From Candidatus Angelobacter sp. Gp1-AA117 (GTDB lineage Bacteria; Acidobacteriota; Terriglobia; Terriglobales; Acidobacteriaceae), in NCBI GenBank assembly GCA_003223515.1, contig QHVI01000012.1, positions 25,892 through 89,891 on the forward strand: a stretch of DNA of 64,000 nt, given 5' to 3'. Below the pieces are notes generated by a model, which did no database searches, was not told the DNA's origin, and saw only the letters and a program-made list of their open reading frames with translations. The stretch's first letter is position 1. Each line of letters starts with the position of its first letter. The translations under genes and the position numbers were made by a program. Shown here in pieces: positions 18,080 to 28,549 of the stretch.

Positions 18080-18657
18080 GGTTGGGCCACTTTAACTTTT
18101 TCTTCCCGCGCAATTATGAAGTCAAAGCGCTGGAGTCATATTCGCTTGTCCATCCGGCGGAAAAGTTCCACCAGTTTCCGGCACAACTCGAAGAACAGGA
18201 CCGCAACGGCGTCTATGTCCGTGTAGTTCCCAAAGAAGCGCCGGCATGGATAGGGTTCTTTGCCCTGGGATTCGAATCTGAGCAGGTGGCCAGCGGCATC
18301 TACTCCTGCCCTGATCCGAATTCTCTATGTGTCGCAGTAGGCGGGTATGTCTACATCGTGAACGCCGCCGATCCTTCCGTCTGGATACAGGTAGAACAAC
18401 GCCCAGTCGTCGAGGTGCGCGCCCTGCCTGAGTTGAAGCTGCTGCTCTTTACCGGGTTCACCAGCATTACCGCCTTCGGCGAAGCAGGCCCTTTGTGGAC
18501 GACGGAAAAATTGTCATGGGAAGGGATCACTGCAATCGAAGTCAAAGAACAAACACTCTACGGAAATGGCTGGGACGCCCTGGCAGATAAAGAAGTGCCA
18601 TTTGAAGTAGATCTGCTCACCGGCGTGAGCAAAGGCGGAGCGAGGCCGGGGAAATAA
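18076..18657 (+). CDS. Hypothetical protein, translationally coupled to gltX
   Basis: A 193-residue soluble protein not recognised. It has no signal peptide or membrane segment. It is rich in beta-strand-like sequence ([39 protein letters not shown]) and repeated aromatic residues, suggesting a beta-propeller or beta-sandwich fragment. Its ATG overlaps the gltX stop (ATGA), so it is expressed with gltX. The ending SKGGARPGK is basic. Coding quality is good; the function is unknown. Confidence 0.7.
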   Translation: MRLGHFNFFFPRNYEVKALESYSLVHPAEKFHQFPAQLEEQDRNGVYVRVVPKEAPAWIGFFALGFESEQVASGIYSCPDPNSLCVAVGGYVYIVNAADPSVWIQVEQRPVVEVRALPELKLLLFTGFTSITAFGEAGPLWTTEKLSWEGITAIEVKEQTLYGNGWDALADKEVPFEVDLLTGVSKGGARPGK

Positions 18658-18906
18658 TAAAGAGCTACCTTTGCGTCCTTCGCGCTCTTTGCATTGCATT
18701 GCTAACAATTAACTTCGTCCCAAGCCGCGAAGAATTTCCGGGCTCTTTTCTGCGCTTTACCTAGCCTTCTGATTCGAGTAAATTTTGCGCGATTCGCGGC
18801 TTAATTCCCAGATTTCCAACCCCATTTCCTCTGTGCCCCTTTGTGAAACCTTTGTGCCCTTTGTGGTTAGCTTTTGGTTATGGCTTCACTACGCTGTGGT
18901 GAATCA
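18658..18906. repeat. Repeat-filled spacer between convergent genes
   Basis: No gene. It contains CTTTGCGTCCTTCGCGCTCT, an AAGCCGCGAAGAATTT motif, a GATTCGAGTAAATTTTGCGC/ATTCGCGGCTTAATT stretch, and a TTTGTGAAACCTTTGTGCCC tract resembling the long repeat at 9188-9255. Confidence 0.6.
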
Positions 18907-19530
18907 TTACGACGGTGTAATTCGCAGGATGTCGTACTTCACTTCAACCATGCGTCCCGGAAATTCCGATTCAATCCTTCGCTTCAGTTCTTCCACAGTT
19001 GGCGCGCCGTTCTGTCCGTTGAGTCCACGTGCGTCGTCCATCAGAATCACATGCTTCACCGGATGCCTCAGGATGGAATCAAGCTCAGTCGTAAGCCTCT
19101 GCTTGTCGCCCTGCAGACCTGCCCAGCCATAGTAACCGGCATCCAGCCAGAAGAGAGTCGGCGTGCTGATGGATTGGAGCAATTCAGGAATAACCTGCTG
19201 GCTGTCGCCTTCAAAAATTTTGATGTGCGGGTAGCGCTTGAACTTGACTATGGCCCGCTGTGCAAGCTGGTGGTCATACTCCACCGAATAAATTCGCTCA
19301 AAGCGGTTCTTCATGGCTGCGACCATTTCGCCATAATATGTTCCCGTTTCCACCAGGGTGCGCAGGCCGAATCTCTCTGCATGGTCGCGCACCGTATGCT
19401 GCTTCAGCAGATGCGGAGAGCGAATTGGCTGACCGCGTAGCTTCCAGTACCAGTAATCCGGATAATGCCCAAGCGCCTTGTAAGCGCCATACAGCGGCGT
19501 GCGCTGCAGCAGTTTGCGAAAAGCTTTCAA
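18907..19530 (-). CDS. Class I SAM-dependent methyltransferase-like protein
   Basis: A 207-residue protein with a Rossmann-type start LVETGTYYGEMVAAM near residue 58 (motif I, with ETG..G in place of the usual GxGxG) and IYSVEYDHQL (acidic motif II). LFWLDAGYYGWAG is in the motif IV position. The organisation resembles small FkbM-like or cephalosporin hydroxylase-like methyltransferases. The start is TTG 19530, preceded by GAGG; no in-frame ATG is nearby. The substrate is unknown. Isolated, convergent with the gltX operon. Confidence 0.65.
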   Translation of the reverse strand: MKAFRKLLQRTPLYGAYKALGHYPDYWYWKLRGQPIRSPHLLKQHTVRDHAERFGLRTLVETGTYYGEMVAAMKNRFERIYSVEYDHQLAQRAIVKFKRYPHIKIFEGDSQQVIPELLQSISTPTLFWLDAGYYGWAGLQGDKQRLTTELDSILRHPVKHVILMDDARGLNGQNGAPTVEELKRRIESEFPGRMVEVKYDILRITPS

Positions 19531-19744
19531 TCAACCTCACTTTCATTTACACAGCGCGGTGGGCTGTAACCATTCTGCGTTGTAAGTGTACCAATCTTGT
19601 CCCGTACTACTCGCAAACAAATTCGTGTCCAGGTGCAAAGAGAAGAATTTCTATTGCACCGGTTATGAATTTATTCTCTTTGCTTTTCTCCGTGCCTTCA
19701 TGTCGTCGTGTGTTCGTGGTAGATTTTTGGTTGCGGAGAAAATC

Positions 19745-20635
19745 ATGTCAAACCAGAAACGCCGGCTCGCGTTTGTCCAGCTCGATGTGTTTACCGCCGT
19801 CCCGCTTGAGGGCAACCAGCTCGCCGTCTTTCCCGATGCCCGCGGCCTGAACGATGCAGAGATGCAGGCGCTGGCACGGGAGATGAACCTCTCGGAAACC
19901 ACCTTCATCATCCCACGCGACGAAGCTACCGAGCGCGAGCGGGGCGTGCGCGTGCGCATCTTCACCACCACGGAAGAACTGCCCTTCGCCGGACATCCTA
20001 CACTGGGCACCGCACTGGTGCTGCGCGGCAACTCCGGCGCGCCAACGGTGAATCTCGATCTCAACGTGGGCAAGATTCCGGTCCAGTTTACGATGCGCGA
20101 TGGCTTGCCCTTCGGCGAGATGACTCAGCGCGAACCGCAGTTCGGGCAGAAGCACTCGCGCGAAGATGTGGCGCGCGCCGCCGGAATCAGCGCTGCTGAT
20201 ATTGCCGGCGATGTGCCCATCCAGACCGTGAGCACCGGAAACGCGTTCGCCATGGTGTCCATCAAGTCTCTGGCGGCGCTGCAGAAGCTCGCGCCCACCT
20301 GGTCAGTGATGAATGAGTACCTGTCGAGGACTGACGCGAAATTTTTTTATTTCGTCTCGCGTGAAACTATGAATCCGGCAGCAAAGTTGCAGGCGCGCAT
20401 GATCTTCTACGGCGGAGAAGATCCCGCAACCGGCTCGGCGGCGGGTCCATGTGCCGCATGGGCAGTGCAATACGGCGTGATCCGGCCCGAAGAGCAGGCG
20501 TTGATCGAGCAGGGCGTGGAAATGAAACGCAAAAGCAGCATCTATGTGACCGCCGGAAAGGAGCGTGACCAGATTGTAAACATACGCGTTGGTGGAAATG
20601 CTGTGGAAGTAGTGCGCGGAGAAATATTTTTTTGA
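19745..20635 (+). CDS. PhzF-family isomerase
   Basis: A 297-residue PhzF-family protein with two similar halves of the diaminopimelate epimerase-like fold. Family motifs are the catalytic Glu in NLSETTFI, the LPFAGHPTLGTA loop and the second-half EDPATGSAAGP. The family includes the phenazine biosynthesis isomerase, but most members are housekeeping proteins of unknown substrate; no other phenazine genes are nearby, so no phenazine role is claimed. The start at ATG 19745 is chosen because upstream codons are spacer-like. Confidence 0.88.
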   Translation: MSNQKRRLAFVQLDVFTAVPLEGNQLAVFPDARGLNDAEMQALAREMNLSETTFIIPRDEATERERGVRVRIFTTTEELPFAGHPTLGTALVLRGNSGAPTVNLDLNVGKIPVQFTMRDGLPFGEMTQREPQFGQKHSREDVARAAGISAADIAGDVPIQTVSTGNAFAMVSIKSLAALQKLAPTWSVMNEYLSRTDAKFFYFVSRETMNPAAKLQARMIFYGGEDPATGSAAGPCAAWAVQYGVIRPEEQALIEQGVEMKRKSSIYVTAGKERDQIVNIRVGGNAVEVVRGEIFF

Positions 20636-20862
20636 ACGCTGAAGTGAGATTTCACCCGGATTTTCTTCGCTCAGATCGCACGGAGCGCTTTTCAACAGAA
20701 AATTTCTGCTATTGGCGTGCATGGTACTTTACATCCGGCGTCGCTCGTCCTACTATTCTCAAGCTGATATTGATTCTCGCCCACATTAAAAATAAAAAAA
20801 GATGACATTCGAAACGGCCCTGCTCTGGCACGTTCACGAATGCGATTTGACTTAGGACGGAT

Positions 20863-21306
20863 ATGCGACCCAAGAAGACTATTCTGTGTGTTGACGACAA
20901 TGAACAATCCCTTTCCATCAGAAAAGTAATGCTCGAGACCCGCGGTTACCGCGTGACGGCCTGCACTAGCGGTCATGAAGCCCTGGAAAAGTTCAAGAAC
21001 GGCGGCGTGGACCTGGTGCTGAGCGATCTGGTGATGCCCGAGTTTGATGGCGCCAAGCTGGTAGAACAAATCAAGAAACTTTCTCCCGAAACACCGGCTA
21101 TCCTTTTCTCCGGCAAAATCAAGATCTATGACAAAGACACGCATGCCGACATCTTCCTTCCCAAAGGCATGTATGCTCCCGTGGAACTGCTGGAGCGCAT
21201 ACGGCTCCTGCTGGTAAAGAAACGCGGCCCCAAGAAGGCCAACATGTCCGTGCCCGTACCAGTACCCATACCCGTTGCCGGACAATTCAGAGCGATAACC
21301 AGATAA
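20863..21306 (+). CDS. Stand-alone response-regulator receiver protein
   Basis: A 147-residue protein made of one CheY-type receiver domain. The acidic pocket is in ILCVDDNEQ, the phosphoacceptor Asp is in LVLSDLVMPEFDG, the Ser is in ILFSGK and the Lys is in FLPKG. An odd tail of about 20 residues alternates Val and Pro (SVPVPVPIPVAG). No output domain and no adjacent histidine kinase exist, so it should act by protein-protein contact or as a phosphate sink. Confidence 0.88.
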   Translation: MRPKKTILCVDDNEQSLSIRKVMLETRGYRVTACTSGHEALEKFKNGGVDLVLSDLVMPEFDGAKLVEQIKKLSPETPAILFSGKIKIYDKDTHADIFLPKGMYAPVELLERIRLLLVKKRGPKKANMSVPVPVPIPVAGQFRAITR

Positions 21307-21543
21307 GCAAATGGCAATTAGCAGCCAGCAATTGGCTTTTGGCTCTTGGCTTTGGCTCTTGGCTGTTGTTTCGCGTCAGTCCTGTAGATTAGACCTGAGC
21401 TGCTGCTCGATGATTGCAACTTAGGCCTTTGTAATCTCTGCGTTCTCTGCGACCTCTGCGGTAAACGCCTTGTCCGTGCCGCTCTTTGCCGCTTGGTGCC
21501 GGGTGCTCTGCCACGAAGTCCTCTGTTATCATCAAAATGTCCA

Positions 21544-22248
<705 letters not shown>

Positions 22249-22493
22249 GTAATTTGGTAAATGGGCAAATTTCAGGTTTATCTGTGGCTCTAGTACTAAC
22301 CATCAAATTCGTCTCAAGCCACGACGAATTTTTCCTGGATCATGAAAAAATAACCCTGTTTACTTTCTCTTAAGTGCTTTTCCTCTGTGTCCTTTGTGAA
22401 ACCTTTGTGCCCTCTGTGGTAAGCCTTTTGCTTATCTGCGTAGATCCATTCATCTGTGGCATCAGCGGTAAGGTTTTGTGTTCCTCTGCTTCC
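22249..22493. repeat. Spacer with long duplicated repeat (copy 2, 22302-22422)
   Basis: Convergent spacer between the ABC ATPase gene and thiE. Positions 22302-22422 match 9134-9255, including 68 nt without a mismatch (22355-22422). It is followed by a TTATCTGCGTAGATCC...CATCTGTGGCATCAGCGG stretch of the other spacer repeat family. No gene and no clear terminator. Confidence 0.75.
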
Positions 22494-23132
22494 TCATTTC
22501 CTCTGTGTTGAAGAGGTTTTGAGAGTTTCTACCAGTTGCTGCACGTTGTTTTCCTGGAACAGCCTGATTCCCGCTACGCCTGCGGCTCCAGCCTCGATGC
22601 ATTGTGCGGCGTTGTCAGCGGTGACTCCGCCGAGGGCCAGCAGCGGCATCGGCGTGCCGACCTTTGGACGATTGCAGGCCTGCCGCAGCCGTTCCAGACC
22701 ATCAGCAGAGACGCGAAAATTTTTTTCGAAAACCGGCCCGAAGACAGCGAAATCGGCCCCATGACTTTCTGCATACATCGCTTCCTCAAGAGAATGGGTT
22801 GAAACTCCGATGACTGCACTACCGGCCAGCAACGAACGGGCTTCGCTGGGCGGCAGATCGCGGGAGGGCAGATGCACGCCCGCTGCCCCACAAGCAAGCG
22901 CGACATCCAACCGGGAATTAATGAGCAGCCGCGTAGAAGCGTTTGCGGGGAATAACCGCATCACATCACCAGCAAGCGATTCCAATTCCCGTATGCTCAG
23001 ATCCTTCTCCCGCAACTGGATGTAGTGCACACCGGCAGTTACGCATTCAGCAACCTTTTCCAGCACGCGTTGCCTTTGCTCTATCGGATTTCCGGGGAAC
23101 TGATGGCGGTCAGTGATGTAGCAAAGCAGCAT
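22494..23132 (-). CDS. thiE: Thiamine phosphate synthase
   Basis: A 212-residue TIM-barrel enzyme that joins HMP-PP and thiazole phosphate to give thiamine phosphate. Family motifs in order are CYITDRHQF, HYIQLREKDLS, LLINSRLDVALACGAAGVHLPS, VIGVSTHS and LLALGGVTADNAAQCIEAGAAGVAGI. Length and motifs are normal. The last residues (KTSSTQRK) run into spacer-type sequence. No other thi gene is in the window. Confidence 0.93.
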   Translation of the reverse strand: MLLCYITDRHQFPGNPIEQRQRVLEKVAECVTAGVHYIQLREKDLSIRELESLAGDVMRLFPANASTRLLINSRLDVALACGAAGVHLPSRDLPPSEARSLLAGSAVIGVSTHSLEEAMYAESHGADFAVFGPVFEKNFRVSADGLERLRQACNRPKVGTPMPLLALGGVTADNAAQCIEAGAAGVAGIRLFQENNVQQLVETLKTSSTQRK

Positions 23133-23183
23133 CGAATTCCAGTCTAAGGCAACTTGATGCCCTGAAAACCCTTCTTTCCAAGG

Positions 23184-23591
23184 GTGTCTCTTGGTATACA
23201 GGTTCTGTGGCTCTTTCTGCTGGCGATTCCTATTGCTTCAATTGCCTGGACCGTGACTCATGAAGAGGTCTTTCGTGAGCCCCGGGACTACTGCGTCCGC
23301 CAGAGCGAATCGAACCCCCGGCTGTTTTTCCGCAAATTTTTCTTTCTCTTTACCTGTGAATTCTGCTTCAGCCATTACGTGGCCATCTTTTTTCTGTGGC
23401 TCACGCGTTACAAGCTGCTCTTCCCTGACTGGCGCGGATACCTGATCGGCGGCTTTGCCCTGGTATGGATCGCCAACCAGTACATGAGCCTCTACGCTCA
23501 TCTCCGTCTCGACATCCGCAGGGAACGCATCGAGATCAAAGACGTGGAGCACGAGGTGAAGAAGAAGGAGGAGAAACTGAAAGCAGCCTAG
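23184..23591 (+). CDS. Hypothetical membrane protein with basic C-terminal helix
   Basis: A 135-residue protein from GTG 23184. A first hydrophobic segment (LGIQVLWLFLLAIPIASIAW) is followed by FLFTCEFCFSHYVAIFFLW, in which CxxC lies at the edge of a second helix, then a third helix (YLIGGFALVWIANQYM). The last 35 residues form a charged helix (RRERIEIKDVEHEVKKKEEK). The TCxFCxS pattern recalls DUF1360-type membrane proteins, but I am not sure. Diverges from thiE 51 bp away. Confidence 0.65.
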   Translation: MSLGIQVLWLFLLAIPIASIAWTVTHEEVFREPRDYCVRQSESNPRLFFRKFFFLFTCEFCFSHYVAIFFLWLTRYKLLFPDWRGYLIGGFALVWIANQYMSLYAHLRLDIRRERIEIKDVEHEVKKKEEKLKAA

Positions 23592-23720
23592 AAGAATCGG
23601 GACATCTGGTCACAAGACCTGAGCTGGATAAATTGGCCATCTAAAACAGCAAGTCCATTTACCCCATTTTCTGATTCGCGTAAATTCGCGCAACTCGCGC
23701 AATTCGCGGCTTCTTTTTGC

Positions 23721-24680
23721 CTACGGTAGAGTTTTGGCGATCTCCGGCCCTTCTTCTGCTGCAGGCTTGGCTGTGAGGTGATAACGCGTCAATCCTTCTT
23801 TCAGGCATTCGAAGGCTTCTTCCGGAGAATCCGCAAAGGTAAACAGCTTCTGGTCTTCAGGAGAAATTGCCCCTGCATCCGAAAGGGCCTGCAGATTCAG
23901 CACCTGGTTCCAGTATTCCTTGCCATAGACAATCACCAGGATCTTTTTCGCCAGCTTCTGCGTCTGGGCAAGAGTAAGGATTTCAAAAAATTCGTCGAGC
24001 GTTCCAAAGCCTCCGGGGAACACTACCAGCGCCTTCGACAGGTAGGCGAACCAGTACTTACGCATGAAAAAGTAATGGAACTCGAAATTCAGTTCCGGTG
24101 TGATGTAGGGATTCGGGAACTGCTCAAAGGGCAGCCGGATGTTCAGTCCTATTGTTTTTCCACCGGCTTCGCTCGCGCCACGATTGGCGGCTTCCATAAT
24201 GCCGGGGCCTCCGCCGGAGGTCACGACAAAACGATGCCGTTTGCCGGGCAGCGTGGTTGTCCACTCGGTAAGCATGCGCGCCAGCGTGCGCGCATCTTCG
24301 TAAAAGCGGGCCATCTGCACGGCCGCATGGGCACGCTTCAGTGCAGCCTGAACTTCATCCGCATCGTCCCCGCCCGGCAGGTCCGGCCCCTTGGCAGGCT
24401 TGGCCGCTCCGGGCTTTTCCAGGATAGTCAGCGCATTCTCCGCGTCTGAAAGGCTGGCAAATCGGGCCGAACCGAAGAAAACGACTGTGTCCTGAATCTT
24501 CTCCCGGCGAAAGCGCGAGAGCGGCTCCGCGTATTCAGAGAGGATGCGCAGAATGCGTCCATCAGGACTGTTCAGGTAATCCTCATTGAGATAGGCAAGC
24601 GGGGCCACGTTGCCGTGGGGCTTCACCGTGACGACAGCATCAGAATTCTTGCTTTCAGTATTCTTATTGTTCGTAGGCAT
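23721..24680 (-). CDS. LOG-family (TIGR00730) Rossmann protein
   Basis: A 319-residue protein of the lysine-decarboxylase-like/LOG family. Diagnostic motifs are SGGGPGIMEAANRGA (near residue 155) and PGGFGTLDEFFE (near 225), which form the nucleotide-binding and catalytic site. Family members hydrolyse nucleotide 5'-monophosphates; some release cytokinin bases. An N-terminal extension of about 75 residues and an insert around residue 90-105 make it longer than the ~190-residue core. Last gene of a reverse-strand run, 33 bp after the small membrane protein gene. Confidence 0.88.
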   Translation of the reverse strand: MPTNNKNTESKNSDAVVTVKPHGNVAPLAYLNEDYLNSPDGRILRILSEYAEPLSRFRREKIQDTVVFFGSARFASLSDAENALTILEKPGAAKPAKGPDLPGGDDADEVQAALKRAHAAVQMARFYEDARTLARMLTEWTTTLPGKRHRFVVTSGGGPGIMEAANRGASEAGGKTIGLNIRLPFEQFPNPYITPELNFEFHYFFMRKYWFAYLSKALVVFPGGFGTLDEFFEILTLAQTQKLAKKILVIVYGKEYWNQVLNLQALSDAGAISPEDQKLFTFADSPEEAFECLKEGLTRYHLTAKPAAEEGPEIAKTLP

Positions 24681-24713
24681 GAATGACCTATCAGGAGACC
24701 AAACTATATAAGA

Positions 24714-25049
24714 TCAGCGGCGGTCACGGTAGTTGACGGCTTCCGAGATGCCAAGCCAGAGGTCGAGAAAACCCAGGCCTGAAATTGCTCCGCGAAAGAA
24801 CCCATGCTCCCACAGATGCCTGAGCGTGGGCCAGTGCGCCAGCAGGTTGTTATTGGTCCAGGGATCACTCCACGGCAGGACGATCAGCATGATACCCAAT
24901 TGGAGGCAGAACACCACATAGACAATCACGAACACGCGCTGCATCCAGACGGGCACCTCCGGCTCAGTCTCAACGGGCTGAGGGCCGGGAGGGGCTTCGA
25001 CATTGGCAGAAGTAGATTCCAATCTTTCGTGATCTTCTGTGGGGGTCAC
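24714..25049 (-). CDS. Hypothetical membrane protein, downstream of TPR gene
   Basis: A 111-residue protein from GTG 25049, one base after the stop of the large TPR gene, so it is almost certainly co-transcribed. The N-terminal 35 residues are acidic and proline-rich. One clear membrane helix (VFVIVYVVFCLQLGIMLIVLPW) and a weaker one (GAISGLGFLDLWLGISEAV) follow. Not recognised as a named family; probably an inner-membrane protein. Confidence 0.7.
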   Translation of the reverse strand: MTPTEDHERLESTSANVEAPPGPQPVETEPEVPVWMQRVFVIVYVVFCLQLGIMLIVLPWSDPWTNNNLLAHWPTLRHLWEHGFFRGAISGLGFLDLWLGISEAVNYRDRR

Positions 25050-25050
25050 T

Positions 25051-28000
25051 TTAGGATTTTAAGACTTTGATGCGGGTAGCAACATCCCTGAAATCGATAT
25101 TAGAGCTGTAAACTTCCATGAAATTATTCAGAGCCGCTTTCTTGTCGCCAAACGACTCGTAAGCCGACCCTAGATCATAATAAATGGAGCAGCGGCTGTC
25201 GTGGTCGACTCCCGGCAAATTCAGGGCCTTTTCGTACCAGCGGACCGCAGCCTCCGGCACGCCTTTATCCACCAGGCACTGTGCCAGCCAGGTATATGCC
25301 TGAATCGGTTGCGAAAACGCGTTGCCCCCCTCCACCGCGTGACATACCTTCTGCAACTCGCCAATTGCCTCGTCGAGAAGTCCCATCTCCTTGAAGGCGA
25401 TGCCGAGATTGTAGTGCGTCTCCGGGTCTTCCGGTTCCGTTTCCTGCATCTCGTCCTGCAGGTCAGAGAAAATATCGGTAAGGACGGAGGTCGCTTCGCT
25501 CGTCTGCAGTTCACCATTGCTGGCGGCCGCGGCAGGAGCGGAGGCAGATTGCATCACCGGGGCTGGCGCGCTGGCCGGCGGTGCAGGAGCGGAGACAGCC
25601 TGCATCACTGGAGCCGGGTTGGCGGCAGGAGTATGGACCGTGCTGGCCGCAATTTCTACAGTTATTAAATCCTCAAGAGGCTCTGAATCTAGAGGATCTG
25701 CAGCTACGGGGATTATTGAAGCCGCAGCAGCGGGAATGATGCTGGGTACTTCGGGCTTGCTTACTGGTACACTCTGCGCCTGGCTCACCGGCAGGAAGTC
25801 TGTCCCCAAAGACTCTTCCAGATCGAGAACGAAATCGCCGAGTACATCCTCTGATTTGTTGGCGGCCACCTGCGGACTTGGCGCAACCACTGGCTGAATC
25901 GGTGCAGCAACCGGGGGACCCGCCGGAACCACTGGTTGCGTTGACGCAGCCACTGGCGGAGTCATTGGAGCCACTGGCTGACTCGGCGCGGCCACTGCAG
26001 GCTTCACTGGTGGTGGTGCTAATGTCGGCTCTGTTTTTGGAGGCTCGGCTGCCGTCTCTATCGCTTTTGGAACTTCGATCTCTTCTGGAACTTCAAGCAC
26101 AAGCTCTTGCACCAGCGGTTCAGGTGGCGGCGCTGGTTCTGGTTTCACCGCCGGCACGGCTACCGGCTCAGGTGACAGCACAGGCGCGTCCACCGCCTCC
26201 ACCGGGGTAATCTCCAGAGTGGCAGCTTGACCGGGAGCTTCCGCTTTGGCCTGCGCCTCTGCCAGGGCAGCTTTCAACTGCTCCAGTTCAGGATTATCGG
26301 GAGCGATCCCTTCGAGATCGGCAATGGCTGCGTGAGCAATGTCCCAGAAGGCCTGAGAAATGTAGAACCGTACTTCCTGTACCTTGTCCGCAACCGCAGC
26401 GGGATCGGGTCCGGTGGGAACTGACGGTGCAGGCTCTTCTGCGACTGCCGGTGCAGCTTCGCCATCTACGCTGAACAAGCTCTCCCAGTCATGAGAGAGA
26501 TCGACTTCATGAGTGGCCCCCGCTTGCGCTGGAGCAGCAGTTTCTGACAGCGGGCTTTCAAAGGCAGCGGTACTGGCGGCTGGCGCTGCGGGAGCAGCAG
26601 GAGCTGCAATTTCTATCTCCTCGGAAAATTCTGCGGGAACATCGAGAATAAATTCTTTGACCGTGCCCGTGGGAACTGAAGACGCAGGCGGCTCTTCTTC
26701 CACTTCCACCGGCATCGCAGCAGTAATAACCGGCTCAGGCGGCTTGGCAACGGACGGCGGTGTAACTGCGGGTGCGGCCACCGGCGCCGTAACTGGCGGT
26801 GGTGGCGCGGCTGCAGCAGGAGCAGGAGCCGCAGGCATGGAAGCCGCGCGTAATCCGTATTTGCGGGATGCCTCTGCGTAACGTTCAGCTTCCACCGCAT
26901 GCCCGGCTTCCGCGAAAACCTCGCTCAGCGTTTTGCAGACCTTAGCCGCATCGGCAAAGCGATCAGCCCGTACATACAGCGAGGCCAACTGCTGATTCAG
27001 AGCAATGTCATGGGGCGCCAGAGGCAGCGCAGTTTCCAGCGGTACAATCGCCTTCAGCGGTACGTTATAGGAGATGAACAGCTCCGCGTCGGTGAGTGCA
27101 GCTTCCAGCGATTTCTCTACCGCATCTGTGTATTCCTGGCGCACTGCCGGAGGAGCATGCTCCAGCTCTTCCACCATGAACGCCTGCGAACTCTCTTCCT
27201 CGCTTAAAGGACGAACCACCGCATCCTCGCCCAGTTTGGCCAGCATCTGCTTGTAATTTTGGCCGTGCAGCGGGTTTTCCGGCTCAACATCAGAGAGCTG
27301 CTTGTAAAGATCACGCGCTTGGGTAAGTTCACCCTTCTGCACATAGGCATGGGCGAGCAGTTCCATCACCTCATTCATGTGGGAGGTGTCCCCGGCCTTT
27401 TGCAGCAGGCGCAGCATGAGAGTGAGCGCCTCGGGGCTGGTGCGAATGCGCCCGATCAGCGGATAGAGCGTGTCATGCAGCACGCGGGGGCCATGTGCCA
27501 GCAAACGGTCCGCATAACTGTCATAAAGCTTGAGGGCTGATTCCAGGTGATTGTTGGCCAGATACCATTCGGCCAGCGCGCCTATACCGCTGATGTCCTG
27601 ATGAACGCTGACTAACTTGTTGGCCAGCGTATCCAGACCCTCTACTTTTCCGCTTCGTAATTTGGCTTTCAGCAGGGCGCGCAGGGCATCCGGACGGGAA
27701 TCGATGTCTGGCACCTGCTCCAGATATTGAATGGCCCCCTGGCTGTCGCCGGATTCAGCGGCAATCATGCCGCGCAGCAGAAGCGCCTTTGCATTGGCTG
27801 GATCGAGATTGAGAACGCGGCTGAGAGCTTCATCGGCGGCATCAAAGGAGCTGCGCGAATACAATGATTCAGCGGCACTGTAATAAATGTTGCGTGCATC
27901 TTCTTTTTTGCCCAGCTTGATGTAGAGGTCGGCAAGCTTCGACTGAGTGGTGGTGTTCTCGGGGTCCAGTTCCAGAATCTTCTGGAAGACCTTCGCTGCC

Positions 28001-28404
28001 TGGTTGTTGTCCCCTGATTTAAGCAGTTGATCGGCTACCTGCATGTACTGGCTGCGGGCATCGTTGAACAGGCCCTGGGTCGTATACAGCTCTGCCAGCT
28101 TGGTAATGGTTTCAGGCGTGGCGGGATTCAGCTTGGTCAGCTTCTTATAAATGGCAATGGCTTTTACGGTGAAGCCATTCTGGGCATACTGGTCGCCTAC
28201 GCGCTTGAAATAATCGCAGGCCCTGTCATTCTGCCCCACCCGGGCATCAAGATCGCCAATGGTGTTAAGGACGGTAAGATCCTTAGGATCTTCCCTGACG
28301 ACCTTTTCGTACTCAGTAATAGCGTTTTGCAGCTTGCCCTGCTGGACAAACTTCTCGGCTGAACTGAGTACCTTTGTTTTGTTAAAACCAAACCCGAGTG
28401 CCAT
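25051..28404 (-). CDS. Large tetratricopeptide-repeat protein with Pro/Ala-rich linker
   Basis: A 1117-residue protein without a signal peptide. Residues ~10-520 are tandem TPR units (for example VLNTIGDLDARVGQNDRACD and AVKIFQKILELDPEN-type repeats). Residues ~530-960 are low-complexity Pro/Ala/Val/Glu linker with embedded amphipathic segments, and a second TPR block (~1000-1110; DPETHYNLGIAFKEMGLLDE) closes the protein. This suits a large scaffold. Similar proteins occur in Acidobacteriota and Myxococcota near type IV pilus or gliding loci, but no such genes are here. ATG 28404 begins the MALGFGFNKTKVL leader. Confidence 0.85.
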   Translation of the reverse strand: MALGFGFNKTKVLSSAEKFVQQGKLQNAITEYEKVVREDPKDLTVLNTIGDLDARVGQNDRACDYFKRVGDQYAQNGFTVKAIAIYKKLTKLNPATPETITKLAELYTTQGLFNDARSQYMQVADQLLKSGDNNQAAKVFQKILELDPENTTTQSKLADLYIKLGKKEDARNIYYSAAESLYSRSSFDAADEALSRVLNLDPANAKALLLRGMIAAESGDSQGAIQYLEQVPDIDSRPDALRALLKAKLRSGKVEGLDTLANKLVSVHQDISGIGALAEWYLANNHLESALKLYDSYADRLLAHGPRVLHDTLYPLIGRIRTSPEALTLMLRLLQKAGDTSHMNEVMELLAHAYVQKGELTQARDLYKQLSDVEPENPLHGQNYKQMLAKLGEDAVVRPLSEEESSQAFMVEELEHAPPAVRQEYTDAVEKSLEAALTDAELFISYNVPLKAIVPLETALPLAPHDIALNQQLASLYVRADRFADAAKVCKTLSEVFAEAGHAVEAERYAEASRKYGLRAASMPAAPAPAAAAPPPPVTAPVAAPAVTPPSVAKPPEPVITAAMPVEVEEEPPASSVPTGTVKEFILDVPAEFSEEIEIAAPAAPAAPAASTAAFESPLSETAAPAQAGATHEVDLSHDWESLFSVDGEAAPAVAEEPAPSVPTGPDPAAVADKVQEVRFYISQAFWDIAHAAIADLEGIAPDNPELEQLKAALAEAQAKAEAPGQAATLEITPVEAVDAPVLSPEPVAVPAVKPEPAPPPEPLVQELVLEVPEEIEVPKAIETAAEPPKTEPTLAPPPVKPAVAAPSQPVAPMTPPVAASTQPVVPAGPPVAAPIQPVVAPSPQVAANKSEDVLGDFVLDLEESLGTDFLPVSQAQSVPVSKPEVPSIIPAAAASIIPVAADPLDSEPLEDLITVEIAASTVHTPAANPAPVMQAVSAPAPPASAPAPVMQSASAPAAAASNGELQTSEATSVLTDIFSDLQDEMQETEPEDPETHYNLGIAFKEMGLLDEAIGELQKVCHAVEGGNAFSQPIQAYTWLAQCLVDKGVPEAAVRWYEKALNLPGVDHDSRCSIYYDLGSAYESFGDKKAALNNFMEVYSSNIDFRDVATRIKVLKS

Positions 28405-28549
28405 AGAGTTACTGAACGAAGGCCATCCTACCGCAGGTGGAGATCACTGTAACAATTCGGTTAAAGTACCACATTAACAAGGCCAAAACCCAGCAGCAAG
28501 GCAGATTCCCCCACTGTAATCAGTGGTTTACCTTACGAGGGTACACGCT

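Noticed and set aside
19745..20635. Phenazine biosynthesis suggested by the PhzF match
   Set aside because: No other phz genes occur here and most PhzF-family proteins are not phenazine enzymes.
28511..28526. Small hairpin CCACTG-TAAT-CAGTGG downstream of the RDD gene
   Set aside because: A 6-bp stem without a T-run on either strand; too weak to call a terminator.
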